The translations under genes and the position numbers were made by a program. From Desulforhopalus vacuolatus (GTDB lineage Bacteria; Desulfobacterota; Desulfobulbia; Desulfobulbales; Desulfocapsaceae), in the NCBI RefSeq assembly GCF_016918505.1, contig NZ_JAFFPZ010000005.1, positions 124,001-188,000 on the forward strand: a stretch of DNA of 64,000 bases, written 5' to 3'. The notes under the pieces are model-generated. The model searched no databases. It saw only the letters and a list, made by a program, of their open reading frames with translations, and was not told the DNA's origin. Shown piece after piece: positions 9,431 through 18,330 of the stretch (the first letter of the stretch is position 1; each line of letters starts with the position of its first letter).

Positions 9431-10199
9431 GATTCACCTCCGCTCTTGTGTTTTTAAGGAAGGAACTCCGCGACGAATACACTCTATTGGCAATCCTTCG
9501 CAATAAAAAGAGGGCAATCAAACGGCGGCAACCCTCGAATATACAACGGAGAGGAAAAAACACCGCAGATATTACGAGAAAACATTAATATCTGCGGTGT
9601 TTGTGTGGTTTGAGAACGAGAACCATGCACAGTCATGTGAAGAAACTGCACAAGAAAATCGCTGTAGTCGATTCCGGTATTGAGCTTATCCACCCCCGTG
9701 AGACAAGGCATGCCTTGTCTCTACAAATCCCTTCTTTTTGTCCAGAGATGACCATAAACGGTATCTTTGTCCTTTTCCCACACTCGTGTACATTTATTCC
9801 CCTCAGGTAAAGCTTGAAGATCAGAAAATGTATTAGTTTTATTGTCTGAATAATAAGCTGTCATAATTCAATGAATTTCCCTTTGCTATTGTGTTGGTTT
9901 TTGTAACGAAAAGTGGTAACAGATGCAGAATTAAATTCTGCATCTGTTACACGTGCAAGGGCCTTGCAAAGAAAGTGCAGGAGACGTTGTGCCGTGTCAA
10001 AGATGTGAAGGATTCTGGGGTTGGATCTGATTGATCAACTTGACGGGGGAAGACGTAGAAGGGCACTGGAAAAATGGCGATAGTTTGCAGGATTATGGTG
10101 ATCATTTTTTCCTGTATTCCTGCCACAATGCGCTGTGTTTAACTCGTATTTTGCCTTCGTTTTTTGTGTGAAAAAAATCTGAGGGAAGAGGGGAAGTAG
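9431..10199. other. Intergenic region upstream of the cas operon
   Basis: These 769 bp have no convincing gene. They hold the hairpin at 9552-9602 (separate entry) and one copy of the dispersed palindrome AGACAAGGCA|TGCCTTGTCT at 9701-9720. The ribosome sites of the divergent flanking genes lie at its ends: GGAGG before cas3, and GGGAAG before the gene at 10200. The promoter of the cas operon must lie between 9431 and about 9550, but I cannot single out a consensus pair. Confidence 0.6.
9552..9602 (-). terminator. 17-bp perfect hairpin with leftward U-run
   Basis: AAACACCGCAGATATTA (9558-9574) pairs perfectly with 9586-9602 around an 11-nt loop. Read leftward, the stem is followed by six T residues, so it has intrinsic-terminator form on the minus strand. 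It would shield the cas operon, whose first start codon is at 9430, from leftward read-through. No leftward gene is visible just upstream of it, so it may instead be a mobile-repeat remnant. Confidence 0.6.
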
Positions 10200-12122
10200 A
10201 TGTCTAAAAGTGGAAACAAGAAAATCATAGAAGTTTTTGGGCCTGTAGATAATCTGGAAAGCTATGTAAAAGCTGACTGGTGGCGGCATCTTTTTAATGC
10301 AAATTATTTGCGCACGGACGGAGATGTTGTAGAAGATCAAGATATAAGTACTAAAGAAGTCGATACGTTCCTTGAGGCGGTCAATGCTTCCCCAAATGAT
10401 AAAATCCTTGATCTGTGTTGTGGACAGGGACGACACGCTCTGGAGCTTGCGACAAGAGGCTATAATAATGTCGTGGGGCTGGACAGATCCCATTACCTGA
10501 TAAATCGTGCGAGGAAAATAAATAAAACAAAGGGCTCAAATGTCCCAAATGTCATTTTCAAGGAAGGTGATGCACGGAAGCTGCCGTTTCAAACCGATGA
10601 ATTTAATATCGTTTTCATTGCCGGTAACAGCTTCGGTTATTTTGATTCCAGTAAAGATGATACAAGAATACTCGAGGAAGTCAGAAGAGTTTTGAAGCCT
10701 GGTGGAAAGTTGTTGATAGATATCACTGATGGCAACAACATGCGGGAGAATTTCGAACCTCGCAGCTGGGAGTGGATAGACAAAAACTATTTTGTCTGTC
10801 GGGAAAGGTCTCTTTCTGAAGATGGCCAGCGTCTGATCTCCAGAGAGGTGATTACCCATGTAACCAAAGGTGTTATTGCTGATCAATTTTATGCGGAGCG
10901 TCTTTACTCAAATAATGATCTTAAGGACCTGTTGATTCAGGCTGAATTTAAAGATTTTTGCACCTATTCAAAAATATCGTCTGAATCGAAACGGAATCAA
11001 GATTTAGGCATGATGGCAGAGCGGATAATTGTAACTGCCGTGGCTGAAAAGGAGTGGTCACCTGTCAGGGTGCATTCCGTAGAAAAAGATATCGTTCTTG
11101 TTTTACTGGGGGATCCCGGGAAAACGGATGTGGTTAAACCCGACGCAAGTTTTGATGAGGATGATTATCATATAATTGATCTGCTCAAAGAGGCACTGGC
11201 AGGTCTGACTGAATATGAATTTATTTATCTGAATCAGCACGATACCCTGATGAAGGATCTGGAAAGGCTGAAAAATAAATGCCGTTTCGTCTTTAATCTT
11301 TGCGATGAAGGGTTTCAAAATGACGCGACAAAAGAGTTGCACGTTGCCGCTCTCCTTGAACTTATGGAATACCACTATTCAGGTGGTTCACCCCAGTGTC
11401 TTGCCTATTGTTACGATAAATCACTGGTACGGGGCATTGCCAGGGAAATGGATATTCCAGTTCCTGAAGCCTATATGCTCAATCCGGAAGATGTCCAGTT
11501 TATGGAATTTACCTTGTCTTTTCCTGTCATCGTAAAACCCAACTGTGGGGATTCCAGTTTTGGTATTACACAAACAAATGTTTGTTACGATCTCCAGGCG
11601 CTGGAAAGTGCAATTATTGAAATCAGAGCAAAGTTTGGCTACAATATCCCGGTTTTGCTGGAAGAGTTCTTAACCGGAAAGGATATAAGTGTTGGTATTA
11701 TTGGGAACCCGTCCGGTTCATATACGATACTGCCCATTATTGAAGAAGATTATTCCGCGCTGCCAGCGGAATTACCCAAAATATGCGGGTATGAGGCAAA
11801 GTGGGATCCCAGCTCTCCGTACTGGAACATTACATCTGTTCCCGCAAACCTGTCAGAAGATGTTGAGAGATTCCTTGGGGCGAGTTGTCTCAAGTTGTTT
11901 GATCGCCTGGGATGTCATGATTACGCCCGCTTTGACTGGAGGCTGGACGAACAGGGGACTCCAAGACTTCTGGAAGTGAATCCTAATCCCGGCTGGTGCT
12001 GGGACGGGCATCTGGCAAAGATGGCTCAATTGCAGGATATGTCCTACAGTGAAATGTTAAAGAATATACTGGAAGCATGTAAAAACCGCATGTCTGATCT
12101 CAACCCTTCTGTTGAGGAATAA
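10200..12122 (+). CDS. SAM methyltransferase / ATP-grasp ligase fusion
   Basis: This 640-residue two-domain protein has an N-terminal class I methyltransferase (about 50-270), with motif I as ILDLCCGQGRH at 79-88, an acidic GLDRS after beta-2 and the LKPGGKLLIDITDG segment. The C-terminal part (about 290-630) is an ATP-grasp of the D-Ala-D-Ala-ligase type. It shows FPVIVKPNCGDSSFGI (ATP-binding Lys), the loop LLEEFLTGKDISVGI, and the metal site ending in LLEVNPNPGW. The ligase half should join a carboxylate to an amine through an acyl phosphate, and the methyltransferase should modify the same product. Substrate is unknown. It stands alone between the cas operon and the sulfur operon; a strong hairpin follows its stop codon. 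Confidence 0.85.
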   Translation: MSKSGNKKIIEVFGPVDNLESYVKADWWRHLFNANYLRTDGDVVEDQDISTKEVDTFLEAVNASPNDKILDLCCGQGRHALELATRGYNNVVGLDRSHYLINRARKINKTKGSNVPNVIFKEGDARKLPFQTDEFNIVFIAGNSFGYFDSSKDDTRILEEVRRVLKPGGKLLIDITDGNNMRENFEPRSWEWIDKNYFVCRERSLSEDGQRLISREVITHVTKGVIADQFYAERLYSNNDLKDLLIQAEFKDFCTYSKISSESKRNQDLGMMAERIIVTAVAEKEWSPVRVHSVEKDIVLVLLGDPGKTDVVKPDASFDEDDYHIIDLLKEALAGLTEYEFIYLNQHDTLMKDLERLKNKCRFVFNLCDEGFQNDATKELHVAALLELMEYHYSGGSPQCLAYCYDKSLVRGIAREMDIPVPEAYMLNPEDVQFMEFTLSFPVIVKPNCGDSSFGITQTNVCYDLQALESAIIEIRAKFGYNIPVLLEEFLTGKDISVGIIGNPSGSYTILPIIEEDYSALPAELPKICGYEAKWDPSSPYWNITSVPANLSEDVERFLGASCLKLFDRLGCHDYARFDWRLDEQGTPRLLEVNPNPGWCWDGHLAKMAQLQDMSYSEMLKNILEACKNRMSDLNPSVEE

Positions 12123-12124
12123 AT

Positions 12125-12214
12125 GCAGGAATTTTGTATTAACCTGTTGAGTTAACAGGTTAATACAGGAGTCCTGCTGAAGGTTCCGGTGTGTGGCTCC
12201 GGGCCGGGACCTTC
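12125..12214 (+). terminator. Two consecutive hairpins after the fusion gene
   Basis: The first hairpin has a perfect 14-bp stem, TGTATTAACCTGTT (12135-12148) with 12154-12167, enclosed by an outer GCAGGA/TCCTGC pair. The second is GAAGGTTCCGG (12179-12189) with 12204-12214, one wobble pair. Neither has a T-run, so this is not a standard terminator. Because it lies directly upstream of an ArsR-type gene, the first palindrome could equally be that regulator's operator. Confidence 0.5.
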
Positions 12215-12277
12215 AGTCGGGGCTTGACTTCAGAAAAACATTTGGTTATTTTGCCAAAAAAGAAATGGAGGTATGCT

Positions 12278-12595
12278 GTGACGCCGAAAGAGAAAAGGCA
12301 ATACGAAGCCAGGGCAAAAGTCCTCAAGGCTCTTGCTCATCCCACGAGACTGTGGATAGCCCGGCAACTTTCTGACGGAGAACACTGTGTCTGTGAGTTT
12401 GTCGATGCTGTTGATGTCGATTTCTCTACTATCTCAAAGCATCTTACCGTATTGAAAGAAGCGGGAATAGTAGAGAGTGAAAAGCGGGGAAAACAGGTTT
12501 ACTATCGATTGAAAATTCCCTGTGTTCTTAGATTTATGGAATGTGTTGATGCCGTTATCCTGGCACAAATTGTGACACAGTCTGAGTTGCTGTAA
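12278..12595 (+). CDS. ArsR/SmtB-family transcriptional regulator
   Basis: This 105-residue winged-helix repressor begins at a GTG with GGAGGT six bases upstream; an upstream open frame in the same phase lacks this signal. The fold is clear: KVLKALAHPTRLWIARQLSDGEHCVCEFVDAV (helices 1-3) and DFSTISKHLTVLKEAGIVESEKRGKQVYYRL (recognition helix and wing). A Cys-x-Cys pair sits at the classical metal site of ArsR, and two more Cys lie in the C-terminal helix. The following genes encode a rhodanese and a TauE permease, as in BigR/SqrR persulfide-sensing operons. The inducer may therefore be a sulfur species rather than arsenite; this is an inference. Confidence 0.88.
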   Translation: MTPKEKRQYEARAKVLKALAHPTRLWIARQLSDGEHCVCEFVDAVDVDFSTISKHLTVLKEAGIVESEKRGKQVYYRLKIPCVLRFMECVDAVILAQIVTQSELL

Positions 12596-12877
12596 AAGGA
12601 GGAGGGAGACGGGAGACGGGAGGCAGGAAAAAGCAGGGCAACACAACCTGATGACATTCGTTGTGTGCTGAAGAGTCGAATGACAAAAGATTTTTTTGAC
12701 CAGCTAAATACACGAAACATGCGAAAAATGGCATTTTCTATATGAGAAGCTTTCGCGTGTTTCGTTTTTTCACGGGTTTTTGAAAAGTTACTGAAAATTC
12801 TATAAAAGTTCTTACTGACAGGCCTGGTATTACCCCTGGCCACTTTTAAAATATATTACTAAATATTGGAGACGATT
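12596..12877. other. Intergenic gap with polypurine repeat fragment
   Basis: This 282-bp stretch begins with a GGGAGACGGGAGACGGGAGG polypurine tract and the GATGACATTCGTTGTG fragment, both pieces of the composite repeats seen at 34.5 and 36.4 kb. The rest is AT-rich, with the ribosome site TTGGAGACG before the rhodanese gene. No gene is seen. Confidence 0.5.
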
Positions 12878-13258
12878 ATGGACAGTTTAGACGAAGTATT
12901 GGCAGAGATGGATTTTGATTTCCTTGGTGCTGGCGAACATTCAATGAGTGCCGATGCAATGCGTAAAGTACTGGGTAACGACCATTTCTTTTTTCTGGAT
13001 GTCCGCACAGAGCAGGAATGCCAATATCTGAACCTTCCCTTTGCGACCAATATCCCTGTGCATGAACTGCCTGCCCGTAAAGGTGAGCTGCCAAAAGATA
13101 AATGTATTGTTCCTTTGTGTTCGTCAATTTTCCGTGGTGCGGTGGTATACACCTTTCTTCTGGCTAATGGTTTTGAAGAAGTCAAGTGCCTGACCGCCTC
13201 CACAGAGCAGATTGCTTCAGTTCTCAAGCCTGGTCCACTGGCAAAAATTCTGTCGTGA
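12878..13258 (+). CDS. Rhodanese-like sulfurtransferase
   Basis: This 126-residue single-domain rhodanese has FFFLDVRTEQECQYLNLPFATNIPVHEL, the family's first motif, and an active-site loop PLCSSIFRG in which the Cys would carry the persulfide and the Arg belongs to the anion pocket. It lacks a signal peptide and should act in the cytoplasm, moving sulfane sulfur between thiols. It lies between the ArsR regulator and a TauE permease on the same strand, suggesting a small operon for sensing, handling and exporting reactive sulfur. Start ATG at 12878 has GGAGAC upstream. Confidence 0.88.
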   Translation: MDSLDEVLAEMDFDFLGAGEHSMSADAMRKVLGNDHFFFLDVRTEQECQYLNLPFATNIPVHELPARKGELPKDKCIVPLCSSIFRGAVVYTFLLANGFEEVKCLTASTEQIASVLKPGPLAKILS

Positions 13259-13392
13259 AAAGCCTTCATGCTTCTCCCAGTTTTCCAACCAGAAGTGACG
13301 GGGAACCCGGAAGTATTTGAGAAATTCACTGGGATGAATGTCAGAAAAGTAATGGGGGTATGCATGTATCCCTTGAATTCACGGAGAATGAA

Positions 13393-14142
13393 ATGGATTG
13401 GATGTTAATTATCACCACGGGCCTGGCCTTCGTTTTCAGTTTTGTCTTTGCCCTCGGCGGAGTGGGGTCTGCCCTGGCACTTATCCCGGTGCTGCACTGG
13501 CTTGGAGTGCCACTCAATGCGGCCAAACCCACCGGCTTGATGATCAATACCATTTCCATGGGCGCGGCGAGTTACTCCAACATAAAGAACGGGCTGCTCG
13601 ATTTTCGCCTTGGCCTGCCGATCATTATCACTTCCATGATCCTTGCTCCGCTGGGAGCGTGGTGTTCCGTACTTGTTTCCCGGAATGTGGTGCTGTGGGT
13701 CTTTGTTGCTTTCCTCATCTTTTCAGGTTTGATGCTGCTGCTCTATCGACGGAAGGGCGGAGAGGAGAACTACCGTGAAGACCGGCCCGTGGTTGCACCT
13801 GCTCTGGTTGGGGCCGGGGCCGGATTTCTTTCAGGTCTGCTGGGGGTGGGAGGCGGAATGATGATTTCGCCAATGCTGATTTTCCTCGGTTTCAATCCCA
13901 AAAAGGTTGCGACTATTACGGCTTTTGTGGTTCCCTTTTCTTCACTTATTGCCTTTACAGCCTATGCTCTGATGGGAACGGTGCAGTGGCAGGTGCTGAT
14001 CTGTGCCTCTGGCGCCGCATATTTTGGTGGTATGCTGGGCACAAAGGTTATGCACGGGCATCTCAGATCTGCAACGATCAAAATTTTCCTTGGAGTTATT
14101 CTTCTGGGAATGGCGGGAAAAATGCTCTTCAGCCTTTTTTGA
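13393..14142 (+). CDS. TauE/SafE-family permease
   Basis: This roughly 249-residue integral membrane protein of the TSUP (sulfite/sulfonate exporter) family shows the two-fold repeat typical of the family. The first half has FVFALGGVGSALALIPVL and the second has AGFLSGLLGVGGGMMISPML, each a glycine-rich helix start, with about eight membrane segments in all. The frame is open to 13360, but the ATG at 13393 has GGAG at a proper distance. Third gene after ArsR and rhodanese, it is likely to move sulfite, thiosulfate or a related anion across the inner membrane. The substrate is not decided by sequence. Confidence 0.85.
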   Translation: MDWMLIITTGLAFVFSFVFALGGVGSALALIPVLHWLGVPLNAAKPTGLMINTISMGAASYSNIKNGLLDFRLGLPIIITSMILAPLGAWCSVLVSRNVVLWVFVAFLIFSGLMLLLYRRKGGEENYREDRPVVAPALVGAGAGFLSGLLGVGGGMMISPMLIFLGFNPKKVATITAFVVPFSSLIAFTAYALMGTVQWQVLICASGAAYFGGMLGTKVMHGHLRSATIKIFLGVILLGMAGKMLFSLF

Positions 14143-14563
14143 TTTTTACAAAGACGGTAAAACATTTTTTTACCGCGAAGAACGCGAAGGAACACGAAGG
14201 AAAGCGGAAAGACTGGAGACAGGGAAAAGACGGAACAGCGAAAAAGGGTATTTTTTATAAAAATGTAACTTCTTAAAGAAGCTCTAAAAAGACAAAAAAA
14301 TTCACCGCGAAGAACGCAAAGAGTAAAAATAGAACAACAGCAATTCTCTGTTTAATTTTTAAATTTTTTTTGCCTTTATTCGCATGTTTCGAGCTTTTAT
14401 TCGTTGGCAAAAAGTTTTTCGCTGTTCCGTCTTTTGCTTTTCCCTGTCTCCCGTCTCCTTTCTCCCTGCCTTTGAATCCGCTAATACAAAATGTAAATGG
14501 TATAATTCGTGTCCATTCGTGGTTCCTTTGGCAAAAACCCTTGAGAATAAAGATTTTTAAAAT
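14143..14563. repeat. Composite dispersed repeat region
   Basis: This gap of 421 bp is made of pieces seen elsewhere in the window: TTTTTTACCGCGAAGAACGC (14166 on), a GAAAGCGGAAAGACTGG tract, TTTGCCTTTATTCGCATG, pyrimidine-rich TCTCCCGTCTCC-like runs, and the end motif AATACAAAATGTAAATGG at 14483-14500. A CGTGTCCATTCGTGGTTCC piece follows. No gene is supported. It separates the convergent TauE and receiver genes. Confidence 0.75.
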
Positions 14564-14944
14564 TTATTCTCCCCGAGCCGCTTTTTCCCGTGCCAGCGCA
14601 ATCTTCTCCAGCATTTCATCAAAGTCTACCGGTTTCATGCAGTAGTCAAAGGCACCCTTTTTCATACCTGTGATGCTCACGCTCAAAGAGGCGTGACCGG
14701 TGAGGATGATCACCTCAAGCTGTGGCCAGGTCGCCTTCACCTCTGCCATACAGGCGATGCCGTCCTTGCCCGGCATGGAGACGTCCATGATAATAACGTC
14801 AACGTTATCCGCTTCTTGTGCGAGCAGATCAAGAGCGGTGGCGCAACTGTCTGCCTGCAGGGTGTCGAACCCGCGATGGGCAAGAAATTTTCCACTGATT
14901 TCACGGAAATCCTGTTCATCATCGACGAGGAGAATCTTTTTCAT
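14564..14944 (-). CDS. Single-domain response regulator
   Basis: This 126-residue CheY-like receiver has no output domain. The acidic pair is in LLVDDEQDFRE, the phospho-acceptor Asp in VIIMDVSMPGKDG, the switch Thr in ILTGHAS and the conserved Lys in CMKPVDF. It is closely similar to the receiver at 19680, so the two are probably paralogues within one operon. It overlaps the stop codon of the PEP-synthase-like gene (TAATG), so translation is coupled. It likely relays phosphate from the membrane kinase at 20204 to a protein partner; that partner is unknown. Confidence 0.92.
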   Translation of the reverse strand: MKKILLVDDEQDFREISGKFLAHRGFDTLQADSCATALDLLAQEADNVDVIIMDVSMPGKDGIACMAEVKATWPQLEVIILTGHASLSVSITGMKKGAFDYCMKPVDFDEMLEKIALAREKAARGE

Positions 14945-17496
14945 TATTTGTTCCCGGGTTTATTTTTTTCTCTGGCCAGCATTTCATCAATTTCACGCAG
15001 AAATTTCTGCCGATACTTTTCAACCGTCTCCGCCCGATCCATTACCATGTCGAGCTGGCGGGCATGCAGACTAAGGTAACCGAGAATCATCAGGCGCTCT
15101 TCCAGAAAATCTATGGGCATTTTCTTGATCCTTGCCAGCAGTGCATCTCCGCGCAGTTCAACGCTGAAATCCCAGCGTTCAAGGATGTCCGCGAGCAGCC
15201 GCGCCCGTACCGATTTGCGGTGCATATCCGCCGCGCCGCCCTTGAAGCGGAAGGTGAGATAGCTCTCGGTACGCAGTTCACTCAGCCACGCCTCAATCAT
15301 GGCATAATGATACCCGAGACGCACGCCAAGATTACAGAAATATTTTGAAATGAGAAAAAAATTACGGGAGTTCAGCTTCGCTGCCGCCACGTCCGGAGAG
15401 AGTTCCGGGCGCATGGTGGACTGGAAGATGATAGAACCTAACCCGCGCATGCTCACCGGCGGCGGTCCTGCCCATGGAAAGGCGGCAATCCCGCGCCAGA
15501 TGGCCAGCATGGGCACACTGACCACATCTTCAATGGAAACCGTTTTTGTCTTCTTGTCCAATCCCTCCCGCAAGCCGTCGGCAAGGTTAATCACCCACCA
15601 CTCCAGCGGGACATCGGCGGTGAGACGTTTCGCTGCGGCCTGCGGAAAGTGGTAATTGCCGCCGAAGTTGAACATTACCATAACCGACTTCTCGTGGCAG
15701 AAACGGGTGATGTCGTGCAGGGTCTCGCAGAAGGTCGATTTGAAACGAATTGAATCCGGATCGTTGAGGTTAAGGGGGGTGATGAGCTGCAGTGCCCTGG
15801 AAAGAATCAGCTGCACGGGGGAACTGGTCATCGGAGAGGGTATCACATGCTGACGTCTCAGTGCAATCTCGTCTCTGCCCGGATAGATGCAGCGGGCAGT
15901 GGAATCAAGGGTGAATTCTTCCACCGTGGCACGCATTTTTTCAACCTTCTGGCATACGTCTCCGCAACCGAACAGCGCCGGAATCCCGAACTCTCGTGCG
16001 ACTGTGGCAAGATGCCCGGCCTCATTCCCTCCAGAGGAGAAGATCCCCGCCGCGCGATTGAGCAGTGGTGCCCATTCAGGCAGAGGATACTCCACATAGA
16101 GGATGGCGTCTGCCGGGAAGGCCTTCGCCTGCTCCGGTTTGTCTACCCGTACAATTCTGCCGCAACAGGCACCGTCGGAAGCGGTTATACCGCCTTGATA
16201 GAGTGGGGCCACGGGATGGTTGTTGCCCGTTTCCACAACCTCATGGTGTTCCTGCATCTGCAGCGGCCGACTCTGCAGGATGAAGAGGTGACCGTCGTGG
16301 TCAAAACTCCATTCCACATCCTGCGGCGTGGCAAAGTGTTTTTCCAGCTTTCTTCCAGCCGCCGCCAGTTCCTCCAGCTGCGCCTCCCCGAGCAGCGGGT
16401 GTTCTCCTGTGAGTCGACGCTCCATCACGGAAAAAGGCTCATGCCGTAGAATATAGAGATCGGCATCACGGGTGCCTTCCACCACGCCCCTGCCGATTCC
16501 CTCCACGGCGTTGCAGCGCATCTCTTCTCCTTTTTCTTCTTGTGTCGCATTGGGGTTACGGGTGTATAAAACCCCGCTGACCGCTGCATTTACCATGGCG
16601 ACGCAGCCGACACACATCTCAATATCCACATGACGGTAGCCTCGTCGTCGCCGGTAGGCAATGGCACGGGGACAGTATTTGGAGGCAATCACCTCCCGAA
16701 TTCCCGCCGCCAGTCCTTCGCGGTCCACGTCAAGGACCGTTGCATAAAGTCCGGCAAAGGAGACCCCGGCACTGTCTTCTCCAAGGGCGCTTGAGCGGGT
16801 TGCAATCTTCTGATCTTTCTTGAAAAAACGATCAAAAGAAGCGTAAATTTCCTCCATCAGGGAGGACGGAACGGTGGTATCGCGCACCAGTTCCTGCATG
16901 GTGTGACAACCCGCGTAGAGACCCTCAAGATTTTCGGGATCAATGATCTGCAGCTGCCGGTTGATTTCGTCGATCAGTTCGGCGTGCAGAAACTTTCGGG
17001 TGGCCGACGCCGTGAAAACAAATCCTGTCGGGATGGGCAGTCCGAGTCGTCCCACCTCGCCGAGCCGGGCCATCTTCTCCCCGACCAGCTCCCGATCCTC
17101 AAAACTGATCTCGGAGAGTGGCATGATAAAGGGACCCTGTTGCCGCTCCGGCTTTTGATTGAGGATGAGTTCAAGGTTGTGACTGATCTGATCAAGGATC
17201 GTCTCCAGTCTGGTATATTTCCCCTCAGCCATTTCCAGCAGGCTGTTTACCATCTTGTAGACGTTTATCTGGATAGCGGTGATTTTGGAGTTTATCTCGG
17301 CCATACGGTAACTGGAGCTGCCGTAATACATCCGTTCCAGCTCGGCCATGGCCTGCAACGCATTGTTATTGGCGGTGAGCAGACGGCGGAAGAGCTGATA
17401 GCGATTCTGAAAAATGGTCTGTAACTCTTCCCCGCTGAGAGGTTCCGGCTTCTCACAGAAGAAGAATTCTTTCAGGTTTAAGGGGAAAAATGCCAT
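14944..17496 (-). CDS. PEP-synthase-like phosphotransfer protein
   Basis: This 850-residue protein has three parts. Residues 1-120 are helical and not recognised. Residues about 130-410 are a PEP-synthase/PPDK ATP-grasp domain (GLPIPTGFVF, RSSALGEDSAG at 234-244, QDVEWSFDHDGHLFILQSRP near 392-411). Residues about 435-530 are the swivelling phosphohistidine domain, with H495 in EAGHLATVAREFGIPA. The C-terminal 300 residues do not resemble the PEP/pyruvate barrel of true PpsA. It is therefore more likely a phosphotransfer or regulatory relative than a metabolic PEP synthase. It lies in the TauE/two-component operon and is coupled to the receiver at 14944. Confidence 0.8.
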   Translation of the reverse strand: MAFFPLNLKEFFFCEKPEPLSGEELQTIFQNRYQLFRRLLTANNNALQAMAELERMYYGSSSYRMAEINSKITAIQINVYKMVNSLLEMAEGKYTRLETILDQISHNLELILNQKPERQQGPFIMPLSEISFEDRELVGEKMARLGEVGRLGLPIPTGFVFTASATRKFLHAELIDEINRQLQIIDPENLEGLYAGCHTMQELVRDTTVPSSLMEEIYASFDRFFKKDQKIATRSSALGEDSAGVSFAGLYATVLDVDREGLAAGIREVIASKYCPRAIAYRRRRGYRHVDIEMCVGCVAMVNAAVSGVLYTRNPNATQEEKGEEMRCNAVEGIGRGVVEGTRDADLYILRHEPFSVMERRLTGEHPLLGEAQLEELAAAGRKLEKHFATPQDVEWSFDHDGHLFILQSRPLQMQEHHEVVETGNNHPVAPLYQGGITASDGACCGRIVRVDKPEQAKAFPADAILYVEYPLPEWAPLLNRAAGIFSSGGNEAGHLATVAREFGIPALFGCGDVCQKVEKMRATVEEFTLDSTARCIYPGRDEIALRRQHVIPSPMTSSPVQLILSRALQLITPLNLNDPDSIRFKSTFCETLHDITRFCHEKSVMVMFNFGGNYHFPQAAAKRLTADVPLEWWVINLADGLREGLDKKTKTVSIEDVVSVPMLAIWRGIAAFPWAGPPPVSMRGLGSIIFQSTMRPELSPDVAAAKLNSRNFFLISKYFCNLGVRLGYHYAMIEAWLSELRTESYLTFRFKGGAADMHRKSVRARLLADILERWDFSVELRGDALLARIKKMPIDFLEERLMILGYLSLHARQLDMVMDRAETVEKYRQKFLREIDEMLAREKNKPGNK

Positions 17497-17537
17497 TATG
17501 TATCCTTTTTCTCTTCACAGAGAAATCTGTGTTGCGG

Positions 17538-17628
17538 AAAAAACAGGGGGGAACGCTCAGCGTCCCTCCCCTGTTTATTTTCAGAAAACCTTGAATATGA
17601 ACGAAATACAAGCTGTTTCAAGGAACCC
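17538..17628 (-). terminator. Intra-operon hairpin plus dispersed repeat
   Basis: Leftward, AACAGGGG...ACGC pairs with GCGT...CCCCTGT (17544-17576) and runs into six T residues (17543-17538), an intrinsic-terminator shape between the 232-residue membrane protein and the PEP-synthase-like gene. The same gap carries one copy of the GAACGAAATACAAGCTGTTTC dispersed repeat (about 17591-17628). Partial termination here could lower expression of the last two genes of the set. Confidence 0.6.
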
Positions 17629-17629
17629 T

Positions 17630-18328
17630 TCAATGGTCGCCGATCTTTAAGCCTATTCCTTCAAAAAGATACAATATGCCAAATCCGTACCAGACGGTAT
17701 AGAAGACATAGAAGGCGAGAGCAAGGCTGATCATCATGATGTTTGCTTTCCACGAGCGTGCTTCTATGCCGTAGTAGTTATACGCAGGTTCCAGTGCTCT
17801 TTTCTTGAGATTGCCAAGAAATTTGGCCTCTTTGAATTTCTTTTTACTGTTGAGGTTGTTGACCATTTTTGCGTAGCCTGTCCACCAGTTATACAGTGCC
17901 TCACGCCCGGAGAAACCATATTTCTCTTCTACCACGGAGCCGTTGTTGTCAAACATCGTCCGGCTGTCGGCGAGACTCGAAGCTACCATTTCTGCCATGC
18001 TGCCGGTCAGTGTTACTGTAGTGCCGGAAGCGAAAGCTGTAAGACCACTGGCAGTGAGCTGATGGGCGAACTGTTCTGCCTGTCCGTCGGTGTGCATGTT
18101 GATTTCCTGATCAAGAGTGGACTCGGTGAAGGCCTTGTTCTCTTCAATCTGAAGGGAAATGAAGTCTGAAGAGCCCTTGGAAATCGTGTTGAAGAGGTTG
18201 TCGATGTAGTCCAGCCCGTGCAGTTTGCCTGGAAATATCGGGCTGAAAAGTACGCCAAGAATGACGAGAAAGACAAGCAGCATCATGATGCCGCGTTTTT
18301 TTAATTTTGCTTCTTCATTGTTTGTCAT
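17630..18328 (-). CDS. Unknown two-TM membrane protein next to TauE
   Basis: This 232-residue protein has one membrane segment near 12-32 and another near 196-224 (MMISLALAFYVFYTVWYGF). Between them lies a soluble, probably periplasmic, region with a Thr/Ser-rich part (LTASGLTAFASGTTVTLTGSM). I do not recognise the family. It starts 2 bp after the TauE exporter stop, with GGAGG before the ATG, so it is almost certainly co-translated with it. A role as an accessory or sensory partner of the exporter is inferred from position only. Confidence 0.75.
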   Translation of the reverse strand: MTNNEEAKLKKRGIMMLLVFLVILGVLFSPIFPGKLHGLDYIDNLFNTISKGSSDFISLQIEENKAFTESTLDQEINMHTDGQAEQFAHQLTASGLTAFASGTTVTLTGSMAEMVASSLADSRTMFDNNGSVVEEKYGFSGREALYNWWTGYAKMVNNLNSKKKFKEAKFLGNLKKRALEPAYNYYGIEARSWKANIMMISLALAFYVFYTVWYGFGILYLFEGIGLKIGDH

Positions 18329-18330
18329 GG

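Noticed and set aside
9484-9711. A 75-codon minus-strand frame upstream of cas3
   Set aside because: It runs through the 17-bp hairpin and the dispersed palindrome and has no ribosome site or recognisable feature.
14944-17496. Annotating the large protein as a true PEP synthase
   Set aside because: The ATP-grasp and phospho-His domains match, but the last 300 residues do not show the PEP/pyruvate-binding barrel, and the context is signalling.
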